Source: Holophagae bacterium (GTDB taxonomy: Bacteria; Acidobacteriota; Holophagae; Acanthopleuribacterales; Acanthopleuribacteraceae). Taken from it: 64,000 nucleotides of DNA. The notes beneath the pieces were generated by a model. That model did no database searches. It had not been told where the DNA came from and saw only the letters and a list, made by a program, of their open reading frames with translations. The translations under genes were made by a program, and so were the position numbers. This document shows positions 25,243 through 33,933 of the stretch, piece by piece (the stretch's first letter is position 1; every line of letters starts with the position of its first letter). The DNA lies in assembly GCA_029263455.1 (NCBI GenBank), contig JAJCXM010000038.1:1-64000 (forward strand), read 5' to 3'.

Positions 25243-25620
25243 ATGCATAAGTTATTGTCATTAGGCGTTTTGTGCCTATGTATGTTCCAACTTTCGATGG
25301 CCTGTGACGAGACCGGTAAGTGTAGCAAGGCAGACAAGGCCAAATGTGAAATGGTCAAAGTCGCAGCCTCAAGCTGTTGTGCGAAAGCCATAAAAGCAAA
25401 TACAGAAGCGGCGGCTGTCACCGGTGAGACTGTTACGACTGAAGCTGTTTTAGCCAAGAGCGAGTCTGTTAGCGCCACGGTTGCGACTTCTGAGTGTGCA
25501 GAAAAGACAGTTGCGTCCGCTGATACAAAAGCGGCCGCGAAAACCATGTCCTGTTGCATGACGGTTACGGCCGAAGCTAAGGTGACCGAGGACGATGCCG
25601 ATTCCAAACCAGGAAGTTAA
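25243..25620 (+). CDS. Small secreted Cys-containing Ala/Thr/Val-rich protein
   Basis: 125 aa; AGGAG lies 8 nt before the ATG. The N-terminus is a signal peptide (HKLLSLGVLCLCMFQLSMAC), possibly lipoprotein-type at Cys21. The mature part is low-complexity Ala/Thr/Val/Lys/Glu with spaced cysteines, including two adjacent pairs (SSCCAKA and SCCMTV). No family is recognised. It may be a periplasmic thiol or metal-binding protein, or a lipid-anchored spacer. It probably forms its own transcript, ended by the hairpin at 25646-25666, or is read through into mltA. Confidence 0.7.
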   Translation: MHKLLSLGVLCLCMFQLSMACDETGKCSKADKAKCEMVKVAASSCCAKAIKANTEAAAVTGETVTTEAVLAKSESVSATVATSECAEKTVASADTKAAAKTMSCCMTVTAEAKVTEDDADSKPGS

Positions 25621-25636
25621 GTCAACTAAGTTATTG

Positions 25637-26917
25637 ATGATACGAGGAGGCCGCTTGACGGCCTCCAACTTTTGGGTCGCTGTCCTGGTCGTAGGACTCA
25701 ATTTTTCGTGTGCCGTTAAACATGCTACGGTCGATCCGCAAGTGGGCCCTTTTGGAACGACAGAGGTGGCCTTGCAGCATTGGCCTGAGCTTGATGATCA
25801 CGGCCAGCTGGTCCATCTTCAGTTGGCTATTGAACGGCAACTTGCCTGGTTCGACTCACAGAACAAGGACCTCGTTTGGCGCTTCGGTCAAGAAGCCTAT
25901 TCCAGGGAGGACATGCGTGGCTCCTTGCGTTTGTTTCAGCAAGCGTTGAACAAACATGGTCTGTCTGAGCAGCTGGTGGAAGAAATTCAGCGAGATTTCC
26001 GTCTCTTCAAAATGACGGTTGATCCCACTTCAAAGGTATTGGTGACTGGATACCATTCGCCGGTCTATGAAGGCAGTCTCAAGCCTTCCGGTGAATACCG
26101 GTTTCCTCTATATCGATTGCCAAATGATCTGATTCGCATCGATGCGGACGCGTTCGCACCCGAAATACTGAAGAAGGGTGATCGGCTTGTACGAGGTATT
26201 GTTTATGGTCGATATGATGCCGAGCACAAGTCAGTTTTGCCGTATTACACGCGCCGTCAAATAGACCTTGAACATGCGCTGGCGGGGCGCGAGCTTGAGA
26301 TCGTGTATCTGAGCTCTTACATAGACGTTTTTCTATTTCACGTGCAAGGCGGCGGATTCGTTAAGTTGGCCGAGGGTGGCTATCTAAAAGTGAACTATGC
26401 GGGCAAAAATGGATGGCCTTATCGTTCGATTGGACGGGTATTGGTTGACGAAGGCTTAGTTCCAGAAAAGGACATTTCGATTCCTGCCATCAAAGCTCAT
26501 TTTGCACGTGTCCCGGACGACGAGATGAGGGTGTGCCTGATCAATCAAAGTTATGTGTTTTATGAATGGGACGGAACGATACATGAGACGGTTGATTTAA
26601 GTCATTATCCCCATGGTGTATTAGGATTCCCGGTGACGCCTAAGCGTTCTATTGCGACCGACAAGCGCTTGTTTCCGGGTGGTGCGCTTGCTTGGATTAG
26701 CTCAAAACAAAGGCATCTGGATGGGTCAGCCACACCATTTTCTGGATTCGTGATTGATCAAGATACGGGTGGCGCTATAGAAGATGCCCATGTCGACTTC
26801 TTTCTAGGGGCAGGCGTTGAAGCGGAGCGCGACGCAGGCTTATTGATGGATGACAATGGCCAAGTTTATTTTTTGGTGGCAAAAAAGGCCGCTGTGGATC
26901 GATTAGTTAAACCATGA
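25637..26917 (+). CDS. mltA: MltA-type membrane-bound lytic murein transglycosylase
   Basis: 426 aa from ATG 25637; an alternative TTG start at 25655 follows GAGGAGG. Both give a lipoprotein-like signal ending at Cys (VAVLVVGLNFSC). MltA-domain segments are present: VTGYHSPVYEGS, LPYYTRRQIDLEHALAGRELEIVYLS, HVQGGGFVKL, NGWPYRSIGRVL. The C-terminal 3D domain has FPGGALAWIS and GFVIDQDTGGAIEDAHVDFFLG with the catalytic-type Asp residues. It cleaves MurNAc-GlcNAc bonds, forming 1,6-anhydro ends, at the inner face of the outer membrane. It overlaps the next gene by 4 nt. The start region is covered by a strong hairpin. Confidence 0.92.
   Translation: MIRGGRLTASNFWVAVLVVGLNFSCAVKHATVDPQVGPFGTTEVALQHWPELDDHGQLVHLQLAIERQLAWFDSQNKDLVWRFGQEAYSREDMRGSLRLFQQALNKHGLSEQLVEEIQRDFRLFKMTVDPTSKVLVTGYHSPVYEGSLKPSGEYRFPLYRLPNDLIRIDADAFAPEILKKGDRLVRGIVYGRYDAEHKSVLPYYTRRQIDLEHALAGRELEIVYLSSYIDVFLFHVQGGGFVKLAEGGYLKVNYAGKNGWPYRSIGRVLVDEGLVPEKDISIPAIKAHFARVPDDEMRVCLINQSYVFYEWDGTIHETVDLSHYPHGVLGFPVTPKRSIATDKRLFPGGALAWISSKQRHLDGSATPFSGFVIDQDTGGAIEDAHVDFFLGAGVEAERDAGLLMDDNGQVYFLVAKKAAVDRLVKP
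25646..25666 (+). terminator. Perfect GC-rich hairpin over the mltA start region
   Basis: GGAGGCCG-CTTGA-CGGCCTCC is an 8-bp perfect stem with a 5-nt loop, followed by AACTTTT. It could terminate the upstream 125-aa gene. It also buries the only good Shine-Dalgarno (GAGGAGG) and the alternative TTG start of mltA, so it may limit mltA translation. Confidence 0.5.
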
Positions 26918-27198
26918 TCACCGAGATCGTCGTCTACCGGGTGACACCGGGTTTAGAGTCTACATTTGACCAACTGCATGACGAACTAAAGACGACCTTC
27001 GCTTCGTGGGCCGGGTTTGTGGGTTTTAGGACGCTTGTTTCGTGTCAGGATCCCTTACAGCGAATCGACGAAGTGACTTGGTGCGACGAAGAGAGCTCTC
27101 AAGCGGCCTATGCCAAGTTCAAGACATTGCCTAGTTTTAGTGCGTTTATGGTGACCATTGAGATGGTCTCGCATTCGGGTCACTACCGTTCGCTTTGA
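26914..27198 (+). CDS. Small ABM-like dimeric alpha-beta-barrel domain protein
   Basis: 94 aa, a single domain. ITEIVVYRVTPGLESTFDQLHDEL followed by WAGFVGFRTLVS and RIDEVTWCDEESSQAAYAKF matches the ferredoxin-like alpha/beta layout of antibiotic-biosynthesis-monooxygenase (ABM) proteins. The biochemical role of stand-alone members is often unknown, and no substrate can be named. Its ATG overlaps the mltA stop (ATGA), so it is co-translated with mltA. Confidence 0.6.
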   Translation: MITEIVVYRVTPGLESTFDQLHDELKTTFASWAGFVGFRTLVSCQDPLQRIDEVTWCDEESSQAAYAKFKTLPSFSAFMVTIEMVSHSGHYRSL

Positions 27199-27250
27199 AC
27201 GCTTTTTCTTTCCGCTCGTACATCTTGTTGATATGCAATGGAGGTTATTT

Positions 27251-27874
27251 ATGTGGGTTTTAGCTTTTTGTCTGTTGAGCAACGACTCTTTGCAAGAAGT
27301 GATGGATCGTGACCGCCTGTTCTCAGAATCTGTCTCTACTCGTCAACATGAACTATTCGCCTCGTTAATCCACGAAAATGCCACATTTATTGGTGGCAGT
27401 TTGTTGAAAGGTCATGAGGCTGTGGTTAATGGTTGGGCAGCCTTACTAGCGGTCGATCGTGCGACGGAGCTGACCTGGTCCCCCAAAACCGGAGAATCTT
27501 CAGGCGATTTGGCTTACACCATCGGTGATTATTTAATGCTGCAAAAGGTGCCTGAGGGCGAGCCGACGCGCCTTGAGGGCGAGTATCTCAGTGTTTGGAA
27601 ACGAACGGGCGGTGAGTGGCAGGTGATTGCTGACGGCTCACACATACAAAGGATTGAAGGTGTTTCAGTCGTTATCGAATCAGACCGAGTGAGCTTGAAA
27701 AGTCCTAAAATATCCAGCTCTGAAACGGTTCAAATCCAAACTGCTCAGGGCTCTGAATTGGGTTTTGCGGTGGGTTCCTATCAGGCTACGGAAAACGAAA
27801 TGGATGCCCATTTCATGGTGATCTTAGTCGCAGCAGAATCCGGTTGGCAGGTACGCGAATTATGTTTGCCTTAA
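27251..27874 (+). CDS. DUF4440/SnoaL-like (NTF2-fold) exported protein
   Basis: 207 aa from ATG 27251, six bases after GGAGG; longer in-frame starts lack a site. A short hydrophobic N-terminus (WVLAFCLLSN) could be a signal. Residues ~17-130 resemble the DUF4440 NTF2 fold (RDRLFSESVSTRQHELFASLIHENATFIGGSLLKGHEAVVNGW split around WKRTGGEWQVIADGSH). A second part (ETVQIQTAQ...MVILVAAESGWQV) may be another, partial, NTF2-like unit. Function unknown. Its stop overlaps the stop of the convergent PycTM-like gene in a shared TTAA. Confidence 0.6.
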   Translation: MWVLAFCLLSNDSLQEVMDRDRLFSESVSTRQHELFASLIHENATFIGGSLLKGHEAVVNGWAALLAVDRATELTWSPKTGESSGDLAYTIGDYLMLQKVPEGEPTRLEGEYLSVWKRTGGEWQVIADGSHIQRIEGVSVVIESDRVSLKSPKISSSETVQIQTAQGSELGFAVGSYQATENEMDAHFMVILVAAESGWQVRELCLP

Positions 27875-28407
27875 GCGTTTTTCATGATTTCGCTGGTCAC
27901 TAAAACGGCGCCTGATGATAGGAAGCCGATGATGAAGCTAAGGTATGCCAAGCGCACGAATCGATATTTTTTCTGAGCTAGAAAAACGCCTAGGAAATAG
28001 ACCTCTTTTACCTGGGCTCGATAGGCTTCATCGGGATCATTGAGCAGTGCTTCAAATTCAGCCTCGTAGTCTTTGTACGACATGCCAGCAAAATCGCCAA
28101 AAAAGAGTATGTTGAATTGATCCTCTTGCGCGTCTGTGCGGTCCTTTTTTTTGACCCGAAAAGGCAAATGGGGCATCACCGCATAGGTGGCCAATACGAT
28201 GGTGGCTAGGCAAAAAGTCATCAGCACGATGGATGTCCAACGCAGTTGGGGATCCGAAATGTAGCGCAGCGACAGCGTGATAACGACTGAAGCCATCGTC
28301 AACAAGATGTTGGCTTTGACGTCTGCCATCGAACTCAGCTGCATGTGGTGCATGCGAGTTTGACGCAACAAGTGATCAAAGTGGGAAGCGGGTTGCTTAA
28401 CTTTCAT
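27871..28407 (-). CDS. PycTM-like (DUF5706-type) membrane protein, orphan Pycsar-effector homologue
   Basis: 178 aa. The N-terminal helix HHMQLSSMADVKANILLTMA matches the family signature (H...L...ADxKAN.LL). Two membrane segments follow (~35-50 and ~58-76), then a soluble loop (FNILFFGDFAGMSYKDYEAE), the LGxxLAxKKYRxxRLAY block and a final membrane helix. Pycsar effectors of this family are activated by cyclic pyrimidine nucleotides and disrupt the membrane to abort phage infection. No cyclase gene is adjacent, so it may be an orphan effector or a housekeeping relative. Family assignment is by pattern recognition only. Confidence 0.65.
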   Translation of the reverse strand: MKVKQPASHFDHLLRQTRMHHMQLSSMADVKANILLTMASVVITLSLRYISDPQLRWTSIVLMTFCLATIVLATYAVMPHLPFRVKKKDRTDAQEDQFNILFFGDFAGMSYKDYEAEFEALLNDPDEAYRAQVKEVYFLGVFLAQKKYRFVRLAYLSFIIGFLSSGAVLVTSEIMKNA

Positions 28408-28459
28408 AGCGGTTGTACCACTATGATGATCGCTTAGGTTTTGTCAGTCAAGACTAGGG

Positions 28460-29533
28460 TTATGGCGCCTTCATCGAGTTGGTGCTTGATTTCAAGTAAC
28501 CGTCAAGTTCTGAAAGTGGCAGCCAGGCAACGCCAGACTCACCAACCTTGTTGTCCCAATAAGCAACGAATGCATGATCGTTTTCGATCTTCATGACGCG
28601 TTCAAAAAAGTCGGCGCCGCGGTTGCTTTTGATTTGTACACCTTGGGTATCGAACTCCAAATACTCGGCTTTGCCATTCGCTTTTGGGTTCCAAAGAGCA
28701 ACGACGGCGTTGCCATTGGGGCCTATGAAGAGATCCTTTACCAGAGGAAATGTTTCCGGTAGCACAGCCTGGAACTTGATACCCTCGAAGAGGGGGTTCT
28801 TGGAGAGTCGATAAACATAGGTATCAAATGCTTCTTGTCCCCATTCACGATCAAATGCGTGTTTTTTGTCAGGAAAAGAAAAAGTAGCGGTAATTTCCTT
28901 TTTCGCCGCGTCAAAGATAAGGATATTGTTCGATTCGCTTTCGCGTATATAGGCCCATTTTCCATCTTCACTTACCACGACAAATCCGCGTTCCTGGGCA
29001 GGATTGTATGGCGTAAGCACAACCTTTTCCTCTTTCTCTGGACCCTTCTTGACGTGGATCGATTCATGCCATTCGGCCACCTTGGTGAAGTTCAATAAAC
29101 TCTCGGACGCGTAAGACACGGTATAACGGCGCGCAGGTGCTCCGAAAAGTTTGTCGGTCACCAGCCAACCTCGGGCCAGACGTTCCATGTCGCCGCCCAT
29201 TGAAGGAGGGTTATGGGTTTGAATGAAAGTGCGGTCGAGCTTAAAGCTATGGATACCATTAAATTCGTGTACGTAAATTTTGCCTTGATTCAAAGTCATT
29301 TTATAGGCTTGAGGAAACTGGCCATTGCCTTCATTGCTGCCAATGATGGCGTCTTCAAAACCCTTCTCGATGTTGTAGTGCAAGACACGCATATTAAGGA
29401 TGTCGAGCATGAATATCTGTCCATCAGTGACAACAACTTGTTGGTGGCCGAGTGGCTCCTCGATTCCGGAATTCTCCGTTGTCCATGGTCCACTGGGCAT
29501 CATCGCCATCATACCTATTAAAAATAATGTCAT
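28460..29533 (-). CDS. Exported beta-propeller-like protein of unknown function
   Basis: 357 aa; GAGGA lies upstream of ATG 29533, followed by a short hydrophobic signal-like start (LFLIGMMAMMPSG). The sequence shows repeating beta-rich units, for example VVVTDGQIFMLDILNMRVLHYN, KIYVHEFNGIHSFKLD, FVVVSEDGKWAYIRES and NILIFDAAKKEITATF. This recalls six-bladed NHL-type propellers. There are no catalytic motifs. It lies 52 nt downstream of the start of the PycTM-like gene, so it is upstream of that gene in the same direction and may share a transcript with it. Confidence 0.6.
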   Translation of the reverse strand: MTLFLIGMMAMMPSGPWTTENSGIEEPLGHQQVVVTDGQIFMLDILNMRVLHYNIEKGFEDAIIGSNEGNGQFPQAYKMTLNQGKIYVHEFNGIHSFKLDRTFIQTHNPPSMGGDMERLARGWLVTDKLFGAPARRYTVSYASESLLNFTKVAEWHESIHVKKGPEKEEKVVLTPYNPAQERGFVVVSEDGKWAYIRESESNNILIFDAAKKEITATFSFPDKKHAFDREWGQEAFDTYVYRLSKNPLFEGIKFQAVLPETFPLVKDLFIGPNGNAVVALWNPKANGKAEYLEFDTQGVQIKSNRGADFFERVMKIENDHAFVAYWDNKVGESGVAWLPLSELDGYLKSSTNSMKAP

Positions 29534-29656
29534 TGAATCGGTTCCTCGTTTCAGCTGATGTAACAGTTTGACGCCCGTCTAGGCCGTCGACCCCAGCGTT
29601 TTGAGCAATCTTGGTGCCATATTGACAAAGTCTGTTCTAGGTAGACATGATTCACC

Positions 29657-30688
29657 ATGGAAACACCCATGACAGAAGTCCAATTGATGGATCTGGTTGA
29701 GCAGTCTATGCGCAGGCGAGATCATCAACCACGGGGTCGTTACGCGCCCAGTCCTACTGGGCCACTTCACCTGGGAAACCTACGAACCGCGCTATTGGCT
29801 TGGCTTCACATGCGCTTACTCGACGGTGTTTTTGTGCTGCGAATGGAAGATCTTGATTTGCCACGGGTCAAGAAGGGTAGCGCCGAATCGATCCTGAGGG
29901 ATTTAGGTTGGATGGGCTTGGATTGGGATGAAGGGCCCGATAAGGATGGACCCTTTAATTCCTACACGCAGAGCCAGCGATTTCCGATATACCATGCCGT
30001 ATTGGCGCGGTTACAGCAGGCAGGCCGCGTTTATGCGTGTATGTGTTCGCGAAAAGATGTCGCGGAAGCGGCCAGTGCGCCTCATGGAAATACGCCAGTT
30101 TATCCAGGTACCTGTCGCTCTAGAGGCGATGTAGAGGTAATGGCACGGCAGCTGGGTCGTAACCCGTCTTTCAGGTTGAACGTGCAAGAATCTGGTCAGA
30201 TAGATGTAGACGACGAGGTAGCCGGCCATTGGACCTGTCATCCAGCTGAGGAAATGGGTGATTTTGTTGTTCTACGTGCTGATGGTCTGCACTCGTATCA
30301 ACTTGCGGTCGCGGTTGACGATTGCTTAATGAATATCACACATGTCGTTCGTGGATCAGACTTGCGCTCTTCCACGCCTAAACAAATGCTCATTATGCAA
30401 ACTTTGGGTTTTGATCCACCACGATATCTGCACGTACCTTTGATGTTAGATCATGACGGAAGACGAATGTCTAAGCGTGATGGATCACAATCATTGGCGA
30501 ATCTTCGCAGCCAAGGCGTCAAAGCTGAAACGATCATAGCTAACTTGGCTGCGAGTTGTGGATTGATTGAACCTGCTTGTGATGCCATTTCGAGTGTCGA
30601 ACTCTTACAAGAGCTCAACTTGGAAAAATTCACCCAGATTCTGTTTAAGCGTCAACAAGGATCAGAGAGTCAACAAAGATCAGATTAG
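29657..30688 (+). CDS. gluQ: Glutamyl-Q tRNA(Asp) synthetase
   Basis: 343 aa; attaches Glu to the queuosine base of tRNA-Asp. It is a truncated GluRS lacking the anticodon-binding domain. The class I HIGH motif is in PSPTGPLHLGN and the KMSKS motif is RRMSKRDGS. The zinc site typical of GluQ is visible: CMC, then YPGTC 25 residues later. The length is somewhat above the ~300 aa norm because of the N-terminus and a C-terminal tail with a repeated QQ(R)SD-type end. An in-frame ATG at 29672 is an alternative start. Its last bases overlap the convergent 99-aa gene by 4 nt. Confidence 0.93.
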   Translation: METPMTEVQLMDLVEQSMRRRDHQPRGRYAPSPTGPLHLGNLRTALLAWLHMRLLDGVFVLRMEDLDLPRVKKGSAESILRDLGWMGLDWDEGPDKDGPFNSYTQSQRFPIYHAVLARLQQAGRVYACMCSRKDVAEAASAPHGNTPVYPGTCRSRGDVEVMARQLGRNPSFRLNVQESGQIDVDDEVAGHWTCHPAEEMGDFVVLRADGLHSYQLAVAVDDCLMNITHVVRGSDLRSSTPKQMLIMQTLGFDPPRYLHVPLMLDHDGRRMSKRDGSQSLANLRSQGVKAETIIANLAASCGLIEPACDAISSVELLQELNLEKFTQILFKRQQGSESQQRSD

Positions 30689-30984
30689 ACCCAAGTGTGC
30701 TGTGGTGTTAGATCATGTTCCTCTTGCAGGCGTTTGTTCATTTTCAGAAGATCGTCTGCCAGAATGACAGCCTCAGCGTCCGTCAACTGATCGTCGTCGA
30801 TCCTTGAACATATGTGTTTAAGGTCGAACCACATGTCTCCGGGCATGTTATCAGGCCAGATTTTGGCCAAGTAGAGCGTACGAATTTGCACGAGACGCGA
30901 AATGATTTCGCCTGTGCCTAAAGTAAGCCCACGAATTGCGTCGTTTAGTTTTTCGATTCCACCGTAGTAGTCTTTAACTTCCAT
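30685..30984 (-). CDS. Conserved-looking small hypothetical protein
   Basis: 99 aa, no signal peptide or membrane segment, so probably cytoplasmic. GGGGG lies 7 nt before ATG 30984. The sequence looks all-helical (KLNDAIRGLTLGTGEIISRLVQIR, then DAEAVILADDLLKMNKRLQEE). I do not recognise a family. It stands alone, convergent with gluQ. Confidence 0.6.
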   Translation of the reverse strand: MEVKDYYGGIEKLNDAIRGLTLGTGEIISRLVQIRTLYLAKIWPDNMPGDMWFDLKHICSRIDDDQLTDAEAVILADDLLKMNKRLQEEHDLTPQHTWV

Positions 30985-31114
30985 TGTGAACCCCCAATGT
31001 ATATATACGAGAGACGCTTGAAAGACGTTTTCGGTTTATTAAAAATAGTGACTATTTTCCGAAATTTTTCGTGAGTCGGTCAGCGGTAGCGTCTTTTCGA
31101 GGCCTAGAACGAGA

Positions 31115-31147
31115 ATCGGCATACCTATTCGATAGAGATATGCCGAT
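31115..31147. other. Perfect 9-bp inverted repeat with inner stem
   Basis: ATCGGCATA (31115-31123) pairs with TATGCCGAT (31139-31147), and the loop itself contains CTAT-TCG-ATAG. It lies downstream of the TPR-FG-GAP fusion gene. No T-tract follows on the minus strand, so it may act as a 3' stabiliser or weak terminator rather than a strong one. Confidence 0.45.
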
Positions 31148-31177
31148 ACTAAGGGTTCCGCCCGCTGAACGGCTAAA

Positions 31178-33799
31178 TCATTTTGGCTCGCGAATGGTTA
31201 GTCGTGAGTTGAGCTTAATGTCTTGATCTATTGTCTGATCGCTACCTGAAGGCCACTGCACCTCAATACGGTCTATTTTTTCTGTGCTTCCGAGCCCGAA
31301 ATAGAGCGGCAGCAAAGACTGACTTAAGTAGCCAGATTTACCGTCGTGATATTGGGTCCATGTTTGATTGCCTCCATGAAGTGTGACCTTGGTGCCAAGT
31401 CCATCGGTATTGGACTTACTACCCACAAGTTTAATTTCCAGGTAATGAATTTTTGCTTTTTGACTCAAGTTACTGATCAGGACTTGGGGTTCCGAATTAA
31501 ATTCGTTGGTGACGATGTCGAGATCGCCATCTTGGTCAAGGTCAAAAAGCGCCGATGAACGACTACCTAGCGCACCCCAAACCACCGTCATGCCGTTTCG
31601 TTGCGCGCATATTTGCGGGTTTGCATTTGGTGAACTGCAGTTCTCGGTAAACCAAGGTTTGATGGTTAAGGGTCGGGGCTCTATGCCCAACGCAAACTCG
31701 GCATCGACGTAGTTGCCCTGACCATCATTGATGTATAGGCTGTTGATGCCATAACGCCAGGGGTAGTTCATGCTGGCTGCGACAAGAATGTCTTGGAAGC
31801 CGTCGGCATTGAAGTCGCCAACGCTCAGACCCCACGGCCAATAATTTTCGACGCCAATCTGATCAGATACTTCGAGCAAAGGAGTATTACCTTGATTCTT
31901 ATAGAAAGCGTTACCAAAGATGTTATTGGAACCACCTTGCAGAAACTCATCAGTCCACTGCATGTCGGATTTAAGCGTTTCTTTGTCTGGTCCTACTTTT
32001 ATGCTCATATCCGAATGCATGTCGGTTAAATAGAGATCCATATTGCCATTGTTATTGTAGTCAAAGAATTTAGCGCCCATGGTTCCCCAGGGCGTGGCGG
32101 AAAAATACTCCGCTGAGCGATCCCGGAACGATTTGCCGGCTTGATTTTCGTAATAGCGGTCGTCTCCTTGCATGTTCAGTAAAAAGAGATCGGGATAGCG
32201 ATCGTTATTGAGATCAACGAAACTTGCGTCTCCTGACCATGAATTATCCTGTAGAGCCATCTCTTTACTGGCGTCGGCGAATTTTCCGTTGCCTAGATTT
32301 CGGTAGAGCACACTTTGCTCACTGCGTTCAGGGTGTAAGTGGCCGGCAAAGGCATCCTTACGTCCCTGATAATTTCCGCTGGCCAGCTGATTTTCCAGGG
32401 TGTACGAACCGACGTTGACAATGAACAAATCGAGCCAACCATCATTGTCAAAATCCAGGAAAAGGACACCCGAAGAATGGAGCTTGTCTTGATTGATACC
32501 GGATTCCGCGGTGACATTCTTAAAGACACCCTGACCGCTGTTTTCAAAGACGACGTTTCCTGACCTAACGGTGGTGATGACTAAGTCTGGATCACCATCT
32601 CGGTCGAAATCACCAAAAGCGCTGGCGACGCTGATAACCTTTTCAAGGCCAATACCAGCCCGTTCAGTGATATCTTCAAATTTGCCATTTCCTAAACCAC
32701 GCCAGAGCTCGTTACTGCCGACCTGGGTCAAGAACAGGATGTCCATAATGCCATCATTGTCCACATCGGCAACACTTACGCCGTTACCGTGATCATAGTG
32801 GACCGGACGCCAACTTCGTCCTGAATCTTCGGTACAGCGATGTTGGAAGGCAATGCCGCTCTCAATGTAGTTGTCTTTGAATTGAAAGTCGGTGTTCGCA
32901 TTCAATTTTTTTAGTTTCTGTATTTGCTTTGCACTACGTTGGCTTAGCAATGTCTGTACTTTGTCCTCCACATGGCGACCCTCTGAATCGTGTATTAAAC
33001 AACACACGCAATAGCGATAAGGTTCGCGACTATTCGAATTGACGATGAGTAAGGCTTCGTCCGTTTTCATGAATGTTTCTTGGTCACAAAATGTGGGCTC
33101 TAAGCCACATGCCAACGAAAGATATTCGGCTGCACCGTAAGTGTCACCCAACTGCTCCAATGCCCGCGCCTTCCCGTAATAGGCCATTGGGTAGTCGTTC
33201 TTGATTTTTATAGCGCGTTGGAAGTCGTGCATGGCAGCTCGATTTGAGTTGCCTTTTAACTCAAGCATGCCTCGCAAGCAATAGGCCTCTGCAAAATTAG
33301 GGTTTACGTCCAAAATGACCTGGATCGATTTGCGCGTTTGTTTTTCGTCGCCGCTTTTGTAAACAGCGATGGTTCGCAAAAATTGAACCTGGGCATCGTC
33401 TGGCTTGATGGTGAGGTAATGGTCAAAATCTTGAATGGCTTCTTGTAACTTACCCACATCCATATAGAGTGTTGCTCGGTTGTAAAAGGCAAGGTAGGCC
33501 TGCGGACTCATTTCGATGGCTTTGCCAAAATCGATGAACGCTTGCTCGACCTGATTCAAATGGCGTTGAGCCATTCCTCGCATCACATATAGCCTTGGGC
33601 TCTTGGGTGTTAGCTTAATGGCTTCGTCTAGTTTCTTGATAGCCTCGTCCCATTTTCCTTGATTCTGGAGTGACATGGCCTCTTGAACCAATGCACCGGT
33701 GTCACCTTCTTGAACCGCTAAAACGGCTTGTGGCCAGCTCATCAGTAACAAGGCCAGGATCATCATTAGTGGGCGTTTCGTTGAAATATGTTCTGTCAT
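31178..33799 (-). CDS. Exported TPR - FG-GAP/VCBS - ASPIC/UnbV fusion protein (B-A fusion)
   Basis: 873 aa from ATG 33799, giving a 28-residue signal peptide (RPLMMILALLLMSWPQAVLA). An in-frame ATG at 33850 is possible; neither has a strong ribosome-binding site. Residues ~30-250 are six or so TPR units (AIKKLDEAIKLTPKSPRLYV, AIQDFDHYLTIKPDDAQVQF). A CVCC motif sits at 264-267. FG-GAP/VCBS repeats with Ca-binding-type D-x-D-x-D-G loops follow (ADVDNDGIMDILF, GDFDRDGDPDLVI, FDLDQDGDLDIVT). The C-terminal ASPIC/UnbV domain spans ~790-868 (YLSQSLLPLYFGLG, VQWPSG). The domain order equals a B protein joined to an A protein of the 42989-51999 operon. Function is unknown; cell-surface or periplasmic protein interaction is likely. 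Confidence 0.85.
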   Translation of the reverse strand: MTEHISTKRPLMMILALLLMSWPQAVLAVQEGDTGALVQEAMSLQNQGKWDEAIKKLDEAIKLTPKSPRLYVMRGMAQRHLNQVEQAFIDFGKAIEMSPQAYLAFYNRATLYMDVGKLQEAIQDFDHYLTIKPDDAQVQFLRTIAVYKSGDEKQTRKSIQVILDVNPNFAEAYCLRGMLELKGNSNRAAMHDFQRAIKIKNDYPMAYYGKARALEQLGDTYGAAEYLSLACGLEPTFCDQETFMKTDEALLIVNSNSREPYRYCVCCLIHDSEGRHVEDKVQTLLSQRSAKQIQKLKKLNANTDFQFKDNYIESGIAFQHRCTEDSGRSWRPVHYDHGNGVSVADVDNDGIMDILFLTQVGSNELWRGLGNGKFEDITERAGIGLEKVISVASAFGDFDRDGDPDLVITTVRSGNVVFENSGQGVFKNVTAESGINQDKLHSSGVLFLDFDNDGWLDLFIVNVGSYTLENQLASGNYQGRKDAFAGHLHPERSEQSVLYRNLGNGKFADASKEMALQDNSWSGDASFVDLNNDRYPDLFLLNMQGDDRYYENQAGKSFRDRSAEYFSATPWGTMGAKFFDYNNNGNMDLYLTDMHSDMSIKVGPDKETLKSDMQWTDEFLQGGSNNIFGNAFYKNQGNTPLLEVSDQIGVENYWPWGLSVGDFNADGFQDILVAASMNYPWRYGINSLYINDGQGNYVDAEFALGIEPRPLTIKPWFTENCSSPNANPQICAQRNGMTVVWGALGSRSSALFDLDQDGDLDIVTNEFNSEPQVLISNLSQKAKIHYLEIKLVGSKSNTDGLGTKVTLHGGNQTWTQYHDGKSGYLSQSLLPLYFGLGSTEKIDRIEVQWPSGSDQTIDQDIKLNSRLTIREPK

Positions 33800-33933
33800 A
33801 GTGGGGCTTAACTTCCTAATGTGTGTATTGTACTGCGCCTTTTTCTTCATTGATCAGCTCGTGAAGACTGTGCCGGTTTAGTCTCTCTCTGCTATTCTGC
33901 TCGTTCGTAAATGAGGTCTATAGAGGAGACATG

